This document shows, piece by piece, positions 36,090 through 47,194 of a DNA stretch of 64,000 bases. The position numbers were made by a program, and so were the translations under genes. The notes below the pieces were generated by a model that saw nothing but the letters and a program-made list of their open reading frames with translations, was not told the DNA's origin and searched no databases. The stretch covers positions 140,313,741 through 140,377,740 of the forward strand of contig CM041465.1 in assembly GCA_023213395.1 (NCBI GenBank), in the 5' to 3' direction. Numbering within the stretch: the first letter of the stretch is position 1; the number at the start of each line of letters is the position of its first letter. The DNA is from Cycas panzhihuaensis (taxonomy: Eukaryota; Cycadophyta).

Positions 36090-38560
36090 CTATATATGAC
36101 CCCACAGGCAGTGCTTTCCTCTGCCTAGGCTATATGCATGCCCTACTGCTCTGGCCCCGCTCCTGGGGTGCCATCTCCTGGTCTCTGTGATCCCTCTCCT
36201 GGGGACCACATGCCTCAGGAGCTCCTCCACAGGCCTCACGCTGCCTGCCTCGCTCTCCTCTTCCCTAGGTCGTCTCGGGGTCGTCACCGCCGTATGGGTC
36301 CGTGTCCTGCTCCAGCTCGACCTCGAGACCATCTGCGCGACTAGCTGATCGTATCTGGCCTGGATACGATCCCGCTCTCCCCGGAGAGCCTCCTCTGTCG
36401 TCCTGAGACGCTCTGTGATGATTATCAGCTGGGTCCTGCTCTCGTTGTCTCCGCCTGCACCACCCTGTGCCTCTAGAGCCTGCACCCATCCTCGCAGCTC
36501 GTCTCTCTCGCGCCTCACGTCATCCCGCTCACGCCTCGCGCCATCTCTCTCCTGCTGCAGCTGTCCCTGGGATGCCGCATGCTCTTGGGACTCTGCAGCC
36601 CATATGTCCCTCGCCCTTACCAACGGGGCGAATACCTCTCTGTGGGCTCCTGCCGCTCTAGGCTCATCACCTGCCTGGATGGGCGGTTGCCCCTCTGCAT
36701 ATACCCGAGGGAATATCTCCCTCGCCCACGGCCTCTACCGGCCTCACGATCTCTGCTTTGCCCAATGCCACATGCCATGTGTCAGTCTATATCCCATCAT
36801 ATATGCTATGATCAAACCAAGCCAAACTTCTATTTGGATGCTGAATGACTCTGGAAAAGGTTAGGTCTCACCTGCTGTGGCCGCCTGGTCCTCTGGTCGC
36901 GCGGCATCCTCTCCTCCTGGCTCTCCGCCAGCTGCAGGTGCCTCATCCTCGGGCACCTCCTCTGCCTGGGTCCCTCTCCTCGTGGGGGTGGCCCCAGCTC
37001 TCATCCCTACGGATCCCATCACGATCCGTAGCCTCCGGGTCCTAGTCACGGGTCCCCTAACCTCATCCTGTGCTCCGGATGGGCCTGCCTCCCCTCCGGC
37101 AGCCTTGGATGGACCCCGTGCCGATCACCGCCATCCACAGAAGGACTGCCAGCCTCTGCCCGGTCGTGGCCGGCCCCGCTATCTCCACCGTCTCCATCAT
37201 CCCCGTCATCACTGTCGTCATCTCCCGCGGGCACTCCTGCTCCGCCCGCCTCGTCATCGCTATCCCACCTCACCGTCCTGTAGGGCTCAGCTATATAGTG
37301 CGGGAGGTGAGGAGGTCTAGTGATGTGGCCTCCATAGGCGTCGACATGAGCTCTATCCTCTGTCCCCTCGATCAGTCGCCACTGTGGACCATCGGGGCCT
37401 GCTCTGTAATGGGGTGTGGTCTCCCTATGGCGCCCTGCTTGGCAGTGATCGAAAAACCAACCTTTAGCGCGGTGTCTTTGTAGGATAACCCCCTCTGCCG
37501 GATGTCACGATAGTATCCAAGCTGTGCAGCGGGTTCGCCGCTCGAGGCGGCCAGTCCATCCTCTCGCCGGCCGCGGCGGCGCATCCATCCATCCTCACGG
37601 TACTTCCCTATAGTTACGTCTCAAATCCAGGAGCGAGAATGCCGCGATATGACCATCTTCCTCACTCGAGGAATCACGACAACGAGAACTATACGGAGGG
37701 TGCTCCCCTCGGTCCCATCTGCCGGCTCACAGCAAGCAGGCGCCTCCTGTGTGTTGCCTGCATGTCTTTGGCGTCCCGAGTCTCACCGGCCTCCTTGTCG
37801 CCGGAACCCCCAGTATCCGCCGGATGTCCCTCGGCATGACAGTCACATCCCCCACCTGTGGAAGGTGGAATACATGCCTCCTCCTGTCCCAATGGGACAC
37901 TATATCCACTAGCAACCTCTGGTCGGACGTGTACTGAGGTGTCCTGAGGGCCTTATACAGGCCGCACCTCTCCAGCATGTCCCTGTCCTCCTGAGTCGTC
38001 ATCTCCAGGCAACTCAGCATGGCCATACCTATGTTCTCGCGGTTATCTACCGCGAGGACAGCCTGTTCACACCAAAAAAACACTTCAGGTCAGTCTCATG
38101 TTAGCTATTGTCCTCTCTCTCTCTCTTGAATCTCTCTCTGCCTGAGATTTGGGGCTCTTTTGGCCCTCGGGCCTGTTTTTCTGCCTTTACGCGCCGTCTG
38201 GCGCCAAACTTAGCGATGCAGCTAAGTTAACACGGGTCGCGGCGGCGTGGGGCCGCGACAATGTCAGCGGCTGCCGCGATCATTCTTGGTAACGCGACGG
38301 CGACTCCCCGAAAGGGGGGGTTTTCTGCCCAAAAAACCAAAATTTTCTTCTGGTGGACCCTGTGGGGCCAGGACGAGCTCCCAATGCCCGGGTCTCGCCT
38401 CTTCTGGTCAGGTCGGATCCGGAAAGCCTCAGATTACCCATAAGGGGCACTAAAGCTATGCAAAACTACTCTAAAACTTCAAAAATTTTCAAACTTTGAA
38501 CTTCGTTTTGGGTCAGGTTTAGTGATATCCACTCACTGGATCTAGTCTCGCTATCGCCAT
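36090..38560 (-). pseudogene. Element A antisense gene: plant-mobile-domain-like protein with acidic linker and coiled coil
   Basis: Opposite to gag-pol. Exon 1 is 38560-38537 (ATG, 8 codons, MAIARLDP) ending at a GTGAGT donor. The intron is 38536-38063 and ends in a T-rich tract and CAG. Exon 2 starts in phase (AVLAVDNRENIG) and includes HVFHLPQVGDVTVMPRDI and ILGVP, the pattern of the plant mobile domain. After frame breaks come an acidic tract (DDDSDDGDDGDGGD, about 37200) and a likely 119-nt intron (36871-36753, CAG|GTGAGA to AAAGCAG). The last part is a coiled coil rich in RERD repeats (36620-36330). Element B has the same layout. Function is unknown; PMD proteins act in silencing and development in plants. 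Alternative: an uncharacterised element-specific protein like Grande's antisense frame. Confidence 0.62.
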
Positions 38561-39232
38561 GTCGTCTGGTCGGTCTTCCTGGCTCTCTCCGCTCTCCGAT
38601 CTGACAGTCTGATCTCCCTCTGCGTGCCCCTAAAGTTGGGCGGCGCTCCGCTGCATAGGGAAATGGCTCTGGTTTCTCACGAGAGCCGGTGAAAATGAAT
38701 TCATTTTCTCGTCGATTTCCTTATATAAGCGGGGCCCCCTCAACGGGCACCTCCTCCGTTTTTGGTCCCGCGCCAGTCGTTGGGACCGTCTCGTCGCCTT
38801 GGTCACCTTTGCCTTCCGGCCCTGCCGTCGATTGTGCTCCGTCGATGCCCTTGCTGTCCGCCCTCGTGGGGGCATTTATGGTGCCTCGTTGTCGCATTTT
38901 TTGCCAGGGCCCCTTCTGCGCCGCTTTGTTGCTCCGGCCTACAGAGTTTATACTCGTTTGGCTCGTTTCGCCACCCCGGACTCGTTTCCGTGGTCCTTTT
39001 CTTCTCTTGGGATCCCCAAAGGGAATGCCCCCGCCTGGGGGCATGTTTCGCTCCCTGGAGTGACCTTTTGGCATCCCAGGAGGGTTTTCCCTTCCGACCA
39101 CTCTCCACGGGTGATCGGATAGCTTGCCCTCGCCCTGGGTAACCTCATTGCTAGGTCCTCCTACCCTTCACGGCCACTCTGTGTTTGCCTTTCGAGTATT
39201 GCTTTCACCCCCATTGGTGCTTGGATTACGTA
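38561..39232 (+). other. Element A spacer between antisense gene and distal RNase H
   Basis: It contains the antisense 5' UTR and the TATA box. The open frame at 38689-39063 shares EFIL.WLVSP and FLLLGSP with B (54778-55050), but the next frame also reads smoothly (RVYTRLARFATPDSFP), so I cannot tell which, if either, is translated. It may encode the N-terminal part of the RNase H product. Confidence 0.4.
38720..38729 (-). promoter_or_regulatory. TATA box for the antisense gene, palindromic
   Basis: CTTATATAAG is 160 bp upstream of the antisense ATG at 38560. B has CTTATATAGG at the same place (54691-54700), which still reads TATATAAG on the minus strand. Being a palindrome in A, it could also direct sense transcription toward the distal RNase H. 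Confidence 0.6.
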
Positions 39233-39726
39233 TCGCGATGTGCATACATCTTCTGCAAGCGGCGAGCGCGGTAACCCTGGACCTTCTGCTGCTGCATGGA
39301 TTCTCTGCAGCCCGTCTGGATATGATCTCCTCCGCTCTGGGATCTTCCTCCCAGAGGCTACCAACTATGGCCAGGTATCGGTATTATCGAAGCCCTTACC
39401 GATGCTCTCCGTTTTCACCATGGACCCATTATTTTGCTTTGCGACTCTCAAGTTGTGGTGTCTCATCTCACCCAGGTTTACCAGGTGCGATGCCCCCACT
39501 TGAGGACTCTTGCTCTGGCGGATCCCTCTGGCAGCTTTTCATTGTTGATATCCGGCCTTATCCCTCGGGCCCTCAGCGAGGCGAGATAGTCTTGTTCGCC
39601 TCGTCCTTGGTAGCCTTTCCCTCCTTCTTAGTAGCCCACAGGCTTGCACAGCCTTCTGTCGCCCAAGCCCCAGTCGTCGTCGCTTTGCTTAGCGATCAGA
39701 TTCGCACCTCCGGCAGGAGTTACTAA
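39233..39726 (+). pseudogene. Element A distal RNase H remnant
   Basis: It is the homologue of 55225-55647 in B, recognisable from AAWILCSPSGYD, FLPEATN and CDSQVVVSHLTQVYQ in changing frames. The segment holding the first catalytic Asp (FTDG in B) and the one holding the catalytic Glu (NNEAEY in B) are both replaced by short scrambled stretches (around 39240-39262 and 39363-39385), while the flanks are nearly unchanged. It cannot encode an active enzyme as written. Confidence 0.72.
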
Positions 39727-40034
39727 TGAGGTAAAACTATGGTACCCACTATTTGCTCTCTATGTGACCATGCATGCTCCTTTGCATTCATTGTGGTGGG
39801 GGCAGCCCCCTCACCTGTCTCTTTCTTCCAGTCGGTTTCCAGGTGGCTCATAGGCGTCCCCTATGTTGTCTCCACCACCGCTTTCGTATCCACGCGTTCC
39901 ACCACGACACTCGTCGGCACCCTTGCCTACTGTTATGATCTTGATTAATATATCTATATACACATGTACTCTTGTGATTGTGTTGCGGCGTCGCCATCAC
40001 ACGGGCTTACGGCGGCGAGCTCTGCGCGAGGCGG
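39727..40034 (+). other. Element A 3' untranslated region
   Basis: It matches B at 55730-56060 in patches. The polypurine tract expected before 40035 is degraded (GCGCGAGGCGG versus AAGGGGGCAG in B). Confidence 0.6.
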
Positions 40035-42599
40035 TGTTTCCGGCTTCGGGAATGGATCTGGAATCGCAGGCTCGGTAAGTGCAGGTATGTCTCTAGCATT
40101 ATCATCACTGTTATTTACTGATTGTTTACTTATGTACCCGCATGTGTATGACTTTATGGGCGGCCGAGTCCACACCTATTACAGCCTATGGCGGTATAGC
40201 GGGGCACACTCCCGGTAGTGTGGCACCACAGTGTCCATATTACTTCCCATCGCCCTCCTCACTCCACGGATCCACTAGGTTCGCTACCTCCACCGTGTGA
40301 TGTCTCATCGTCGTTTGGTTAGCTTACCACCTCATTTGGGGGCCTATTTACGCTCCGTGGGCCCGTTTGTTGGCTTGTTTGCTCCCGGGTGGGTGTCATG
40401 GTTATCCATTAGCCCTTTCGTAGTATGCCCCTGACTGGGTGGTTGGTGGGCCCCACTTGTCGCTCGGTGCGTCTGGCGAAATTTTAGTCTGCGGGAATTC
40501 CAGTACCACGGAATATCCATGATGCAGCTAAAGTTTCGGTGATCTGTTGTCTCTGCTTGTTTTTTAAAATCCGCGGTGGCAATTTCGCATTATTGCGAAG
40601 CGCCCGCGTGGTTCGCGCCTTTTCTCTCTTCCAGCTGTGCCCTAATCGCACACTTTAGGGTTTTGCTTTAGTACTTAAACACTTTTTGGCTCATTCTCAA
40701 AGATCTTTTGGCTCACTTTTGGATTGACTCTCAAGAAAAACACTCTCCTGCTCTGCTCTCCTCTGCTGTCTGCTGCTGCAACTGGACCTGCACTCTTCAT
40801 ACAGCGCCCAGCTCTCCTTTGGCTTGGCTGAGACATTCTCCCAGCCCCTCAAACGCCTTGGAGAGGGCTCCTTTGAAGCGGTTTCCAGCTGTTTTCTACC
40901 CAGGCAGTCCACGAGCTCCCCGTTTGCAGGTGTTTCTCGTCCCGTCTCCGTAGCAGGGTCTCTAGCACCTTTCTATTCAGTCTGAGGCATTCTTTGACCC
41001 TCCTTGTCCTTTGGCTGAGGCAAATCCCTTGCCTCCCCTTCCCAGGTATTCTTCACTTTGTATTGTTTTTTTTGTGATATTTATACTTCAGCTCATTTGT
41101 TCCTATTTGTGGCTTGAGAGTTGGCTTTCCTCCCTCTTGAGGACTGCTGTACCACTCTCCCGTGCTTCTTGCCTATGTTTGCTGTCCAAGGCAGCAGCGT
41201 GAGGGGTTGCATAGGCTTTGGAAGAGGAGCTGGGTGGATTCCGTACCACCTTCCACGCTCCCCAAGTGGCTCTAAGCCCTCCAAAGCTTCCCTCTCGCCT
41301 CGTGCTGCCCTTGGCTCCCAAACGAGGGTTTGAAGGCCCCCGTGGTTTGCCCAAACCAGCGCTGTCACAAGTTGCAGCGCTGATTTGGGACCCTTCATTC
41401 AGGTTTGGGTGCCTTCCATAGGTCCCAACCGCGGGTCCTTGCTTTGCCTTTGCTCCCCGATCACCCAGTTTGCTCCCCATAGCATCCCGGTACCCCGTGG
41501 GTATCCTTGGGTCTCTCTTGCCCTTGTTGCATCCGTTTTCCAGCCTTGGTTCTTGACTTTCTCCTCACTGCCTCGTGGCTTTTGGGGGGAGGTTTGGGCA
41601 CCATTTGCGGGAGGTAGGTCACTCCGAGGCTTGCCTTGTTGTTTCCTTTTACTTGGGTCATTTTCCTTTGGTGTTTTCCTTATTGGACTCACCTTAGCAG
41701 CGTATATATTTAGGCTCTTGTTTATCTTGCTAGACCTATATTGTTAGATCTTAGGTGTCGCATGTTAGCCCTCTTCTTTCGGGAAGAGGAGACCCTTGTT
41801 GCTTGCGGTACACGAGGCAGCGGAGAGGCGTTGCCCGTTGGCCTCTCTACCGGTAAGTGCTCTTGCATGTGTCATGCTTTATGCTATTTCATTTACTAGC
41901 TAGCGTTTCCTTCTTTCCTTTGGTATCGCATTTACTTTCCGGGGAAGGTAAGGAAGCCCCCCTTTAAGCATGCATTGCATCTCGCTCTGATGCGTCGCGA
42001 AGTGGTTGAGTGCTCCTCGCGAAGGCCACATCGTCTCGCACGCCTTCGGCCCATGTGCACACTTCATTCCTCTTCGCTCCCCTTGATTTTTCCTTTTATT
42101 CCTTCCTTAGTAATTAAGACATTGAAAGATTAAAAGGGAAATTGCTTTTGTATTTGTTCGCGATTTGTTTGCCTTATTGCATGCACCTTTTGTTATTCGT
42201 AGGAAAGGTTGTAGGAGTTCTTTCCCTTTTTACCTTTCCTTCCTCCTCCTTCTTAAATCTGGCCTGCTTCCCGCATCGCTCATACACCCGGTTATGTTGC
42301 ATAGGTTTGCCCTTGGCCTATCTCTATTAGGCTCTGTCTCTCTCCCTTCTGGCCATCTAAGGGTGGGAGGGTCCTACTTCCAGGCCAACCCCGGTTCGTC
42401 CTGCGTACCTTCGCCCCTTGCTCAAGGTGGTAAAGGGTCACCCAATAGTAGCTATACTCCATTGCAGATCCCGAACTCGCTCCGTGCCGCAGGGCTCTCT
42501 GCGTGGTAGTTGCTTGCCTTATAGGTTCCACTTCCTGTCATTTCATCGTTTTCTCTTCCACTTTTATCGATCGGTGGTTATCCGTAGCGGTAGCGTCTA
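40035..42599 (+). mobile_element. Element A 3' LTR (2,565 bp)
   Basis: It starts TGTTTCCGGC and ends GCGTCTA. Long stretches are nearly identical to the 5' LTR (for example 40800-40960 and 41100-41690), separated by short patches of dense mismatches and indels (40170-40240, 40430-40560, 40965-41010, 42575-42599). The equivalent of the LTR-start splice donor is CG|GTAAGT at 40073-40080. Confidence 0.93.
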
Positions 42600-42604
42600 G
42601 TTAG
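42600..42604. repeat. Target-site duplication of element A, right copy
   Basis: GTTAG, partner of 26165-26169. Confidence 0.93.
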
Positions 42605-44690
42605 GTATTTAAGTCTTTCCTAATTCATTTTAGGGATCTTTTTGCTCATTTTTGGAAGGATCTTAAGGAGAATACCCTGCTCTCTACTTTTCCCTCCTAC
42701 TCCACTGTTGTTCCAGGACCTGTTATCATTCTCCAGTGCCTAGCTCTCCTTTAGTACAGTTGTGACATCTTCCTTGCCCCTTGCACACCTTGGAGAGGGC
42801 CTCCTTTTAGAGATTCTAGCACTTCCTTACCTAGGCAGCCATCAAGCATCCTCAAGTGTAGGTTTTTCCTTCAACCATATTAGTAGGGGCTCCATACCTG
42901 CTGTTCCATAATCTTTTAGCAGATTTCTTAGCCTTCTTTCAGCAGTTCTTGATAAAGGAAAAAGCCTCCCTTCTTCTATACAGGTATTTGTTAGTTTAGG
43001 GTTTTCTCTTATCCAATTTATGCTCAGGTTTGTATGTCATTTCTAGCTTGTCTTAGCTTGCTCTTTGGAGGTTGTTTCTTGTCTTGCTTTGGACTATTTT
43101 TTCCCTATTGTTAGGGCCTTCTTTCCTGTGTTTCCTGCCCAAGACATCAGCTAAAAGGGGATACACAAGGTTTGGGTTAGAGCTAGGTGGATTCTGCACC
43201 ACCTTCCACGCTCCCTAAGAGGCTTTTTGCCCTCCAAACCTTCCTTTTTGCCCTATGCTGCTCTTGGAAGTGAAACAAGGGTTTGATAGGCTATCTCTAG
43301 CCACTAAAATCGATGTTGTCACTCATTGCAATGCTAGTTTGAGGGCTTATCTTAATCTAGGCAACACTCATAAGCACCGGCTACTTGTCCCTTACTCAAC
43401 CTTGTTCTTGGCAACCCGGTTTGCTTCCCATAGCACTCCGGTTTATTGTAGATCTCTTTGGGCTTTTTTTTTAGACTCTTATTGCCTCTATTTCCAACCT
43501 TCTTGCATAGCCATACTCTCGCTGCCTTGTGGCTCCTTGAGGGAAGGTAGGGTTGCTCCTTGCGGGAGGTAGGCCACTCTGAGGCTTACCGGCTTACTCT
43601 TCATTTATTTGGGTCATTTTCTCTACAGTTTATTATTGCAATATTGAATACTAACGTACATGTGTTTAGGTTTATGCTTGTTTCATACATACATGTATTG
43701 TTAGGATTTTCTATTGTGTGCTAGTACTCTTTCTCCAGAAAATGATACTCTCATTTACTTACAGGTACACAGAGGACGCAAAGGACGTATTCCTTTTCCT
43801 CTCTCGTAGGTAAGTGCTTTCATTTATATTTTACTTTAGTAATTCATTTGCTGCTAGCATTTTGTCCCTTTTTCCTTTCTTTGCACTCTAGTGCCATTTT
43901 CGGGGAAGGTAAGGAAGCCCCACGCTTCGGTCTACCGCAACTCTTCTCGTTCGTCGTGCTTTGTGGAGCGATTTTGGATACCTTGTGGGAGTGTCACCGC
44001 TTCAACGCATCTCTATTTCGGGTACATACTCTCACTCTACCTCATTTCTTTTTCTTTAAAGGTTTTTGTATAGTAGTAATTAGCTCATTTAAAAGAAAAA
44101 GGGAAACCAACCCTATCTTTGATTTATATTCCATTTGCTACACTTCTCGCATTATATCTATTATAGGAAAAGGTCTTAGGAAGTCTCCCCTTTCACCTTT
44201 TCCCCTGTCATCTTGCAAACTCCCTCCTTATCTCATTGACTTGTTTTGCTTAGTTAGTTTGCTTGCATACATCATAACTCTTCCCCTTTGATTGTTCCCT
44301 TCGTCCTTTCTCGGTTTTGTCCCCCCTAGCTGGATAACCCAGAAGATCTCATTCGTAGGTTGCTCACTTGCCTACCCTTTCCTCATTTCTCTACCTTAGG
44401 AAACCCTTGAAGGGTTCTCTCCTTTCCCTTCTAGCCATCCAAGGGTGGGAGGATCCTTCCCCTAGGTCTACTCAGGCTAATCCTACGCCTCCTCTCTTCT
44501 TGTTTGAAGTAGGGAACCACCTCTAGGTAGCTAGATACCATTCGCAAGTCCTGAACTCACGCTCCGGCGCATGGGGCACCCTGTATGGTATTTGCTTTAC
44601 TCGTAGGTCCTTATCCACACTCAATAGTACCATTGACCACCCTTGTCATCCCTACTCAGTTAAGTAGCTATCCCGTAGATACGCATCGAC
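42605..44690 (+). mobile_element. Element B 5' LTR, second part (2,086 bp)
   Basis: It continues the LTR cut at 26169 and aligns with 56701-58784. It opens with a TATA-like TATTTAAG (42606-42613), so A landed a base or two upstream of it. A donor-like TAG|GTAAGT lies at 43807-43815. The end reads GCATCGA where CA is expected. The frames within (43255-43572, 43848-44291) recur in the 3' LTR and have no known motif. Confidence 0.92.
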
Positions 44691-44691
44691 C

Positions 44692-44709
44692 GGTGACCAT
44701 ACTGGGGAC
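44692..44709 (+). other. Element B primer-binding site, tRNA-Arg-like
   Basis: CGGTGACCATACTGGGGA matches A's site except for two transitions in the first four bases (TGGC to CGGT), 1 nt after the LTR end. Confidence 0.75.
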
Positions 44710-44857
44710 CTGCTAGTAAGGGAGCTACTTTCCGCTCTTTTCTGTTGGTATTACTACCTCCTTGTGGTTGTCTCTTACTTCATTTTCTTCGTTGGGCATC
44801 CCCCAATGTATGCCCTTTATTGGCTTTTCTTTCTCCTATAGTGGTGGTTCACCTTGT

Positions 44858-47190
44858 ATGCGACGCTTCTCTCATCACTTACATGGTTTACCCACGTTGT
44901 TGGAGGATCCTAGGTATCATCCTCTTCCTTAGTCAGATTTTGATTCGACTATGGAAGGATACCCTTCTGATTGGGCCTACCACTCCTCAGCCTTGGAAAC
45001 TCATGAGTTTCCCTCTTCTATTCAGGGATCCACCCAAGAGGGTGATGATCCTATTTACTATCTGGGTGACCAACGTCACCTGCTTGATGCCCATCCCTCT
45101 ACTCATGCAGTAGAAGGATCTTTTCCCCTTGAGATTTACCACTCAGTTGGTGATTCTTATGAGGAACATCCTGAAGGATCTACTTCGTTTGAGGTCACAT
45201 CTACCTCTTACGATCATGTAGATACCCCTCCTGCCAATGTGGTTGAAGCTTTTAATGAGTGTCGTCGCACTGCTCATCTTCAACCATGTCCTAGATGGTT
45301 TGAAGATGCTTTTCATGGAGGAGCCTCTTCTTCGTCTTCTCCTCCCTCACTTTCTTCATCCTCATCTACTCCTCCTGCAATAACCAATCCCTTCGTGCCT
45401 ACACATGCATCCCGCTCTTTTCCCATTGCCATTGTGAGGATGCATTCTGAACCTTCTATCCCTCGCCAAGGTCTTAGTGCTTCAGGACCTTCCCGCGGTA
45501 TGTCCTTCTCTCAGTTGAAGGTTAGCATACCCTTTACTAGCCAAACCAATGTACCATCCCCCAACGTGGCACGTACTTCCCCTACTAGGCCTATTAGTCC
45601 TACTAACCCTCCAGCCACTAGTCATGTGGGACTCACTCCCACATACCCTCAAAATCAACCTGTTAGTGCTTCCTTTTACATTCCCCCAGGGTATAGTTCT
45701 CAACCTTAGGGGTAGGGTAGAGGAAGCCACCTCCCAAATTATAGAGTGGATCCGCTACACCCATATGGGATTGCCCCACCTATGGTTGGCCCATATGGGA
45801 AAAACCTGGTTCCACATCCGCCTTTTCCGTTATCTAGCATAATCCCTTTCGCCATGCCTTCGCAAGGGAACTCGACTCCCTTCCAAGGCACTCATCCTCA
45901 AGCCCCCTTCTAGTAGGGGATGTTTCCTCAAGGAGGGATGGGTATGCCACCCCCATCTGCTCCTTACTCGCTACCTACTACATCATTCATTGGTCCTACA
46001 GTCCAGGCAAGGGCACGCCCCTTCATGGACTACAGATCAACACCTTTATCCATCGATGCATTAAGAACTAATCTGCTGCCCCATCCTCCTGAAGTTCCTA
46101 GATTTAATGGAACTTCGTCGCAAGATCCAGCTGAACACGTATGTAGTTTTTCTATGGTGTGTATAGACTACTGGGCTTACGACCATATCCTAATGAAATT
46201 GTTTCCACGATCATTGCAGGGCGATGCCCTTAAGTGGTTTTATCACCTCCTTGCCCACTCTATCTTTTCATTCCAGCAATTGGTGGATGAATTCATCAAC
46301 TACTTTGATGTAGCTCGTCCATTTGAGAGTGGAATGAAATCCCTCTTATCGCTCAAACAAGGCCACGATGAGATGAATCGTGACTTTGTGCGACGATTCC
46401 ATAACCTGCTTCACTCCACTAAGGTAACATTGCCCAAGGAGTTGAAGAGAGATCTTTTTGTTAACGCACTTCATCCCGAAGTGCATGTGGAAGTCCTTAA
46501 AATAGGGGCGACCACATACGACTATGTGATCTCTAAGTGCTTAGCATTGGAGGCTATTGAGATCTAAGCCATACTCAAGAAGCCTCTCAAGCCCTCACAA
46601 CGACGTGAGGCACCACCTTCAATCAAAGATACTAAACCTTCGCAACCCACCAGGTCTACTTCTCACCCGCTTGAGAGGACTTTAGACCCCCTCACATCTG
46701 CCATATGCTCGTTTGAGCGTATGATGAAGGAGCTTAAACTCCAAGCCCCTTCATCCCCAACATCTAATAAATAAGTTCAACAAACAACCCAAGCTTCCCT
46801 CCCCAGGAATGGAAACACCCAGTCCTCTCAAACGAGGAAGACAGATCCCCCGCTTGAGAAGAAGTGGTGCTCCATTCATGGGGAGTGCTTCAACAATGAC
46901 TCGCATTACAGGGCCCAGCATCCTAAAGATGGTCCTTAGCATGACTCTTCCCCTAAATGGGCCTCAAGGTCTAATTTAGACCAACCAGTTCACAAGGATC
47001 TGTTCCTCAGACATGGGGAACGCGATCACAACACTCAATCCAAGAATAATTAGAACCGAGGAAGATCACTAAATTCCCGTCCTTCCCGTGATAAAGGGAA
47101 GGGCACTCAGGATTCATCCTCTTCCTCACGTTCCCCTAACCATCACACCGCATCACCTTCGCAACCCTGGAATAAGGGAAAGAAGGTAAT
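44858..47190 (+). pseudogene. Element B Gag
   Basis: Residues 1 to about 775. The N-terminal third is Pro/Ser-rich and low-complexity; the retrotransposon-gag core is at about residues 410-560 (QDPAEHVCSFSMVCIDYW; GDALKWFYHLL; FVRRFHNLLHS). The knuckle at residues 671-684 is of CX2HX4HX4C type but decayed: the second His is Asn and the last Cys is Tyr. The core matches A almost residue for residue, which helps place A's frameshifts at 29420 and 30515. Confidence 0.88.
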
Positions 47191-47194
47191 CCAG

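Larger units (their letters stand above)
26170..42599 (+). mobile_element. Element A: giant Tat-like Ty3/gypsy retrotransposon nested in element B
   Basis: A is 16,430 bp, same family and orientation as B, inside B's 5' LTR and flanked by the 5-bp duplication GTTAG. It has LTRs of 2,575 and 2,565 bp, a primer site at 28746, gag-pol at 28918-35500, an antisense gene at 38560-36090 and a remnant distal RNase H at 39233-39720. It is much richer in CpG than B, as expected for a younger copy, yet has at least eight frame changes in gag-pol. Some of these may be sequence error rather than biology. Confidence 0.93.

Noticed and set aside
43848-44291. 147-codon frame, repeated at 57940-58383
   Set aside because: Located in B's two LTRs. 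The hydrophobic, low-complexity composition and absence in A argue against coding.
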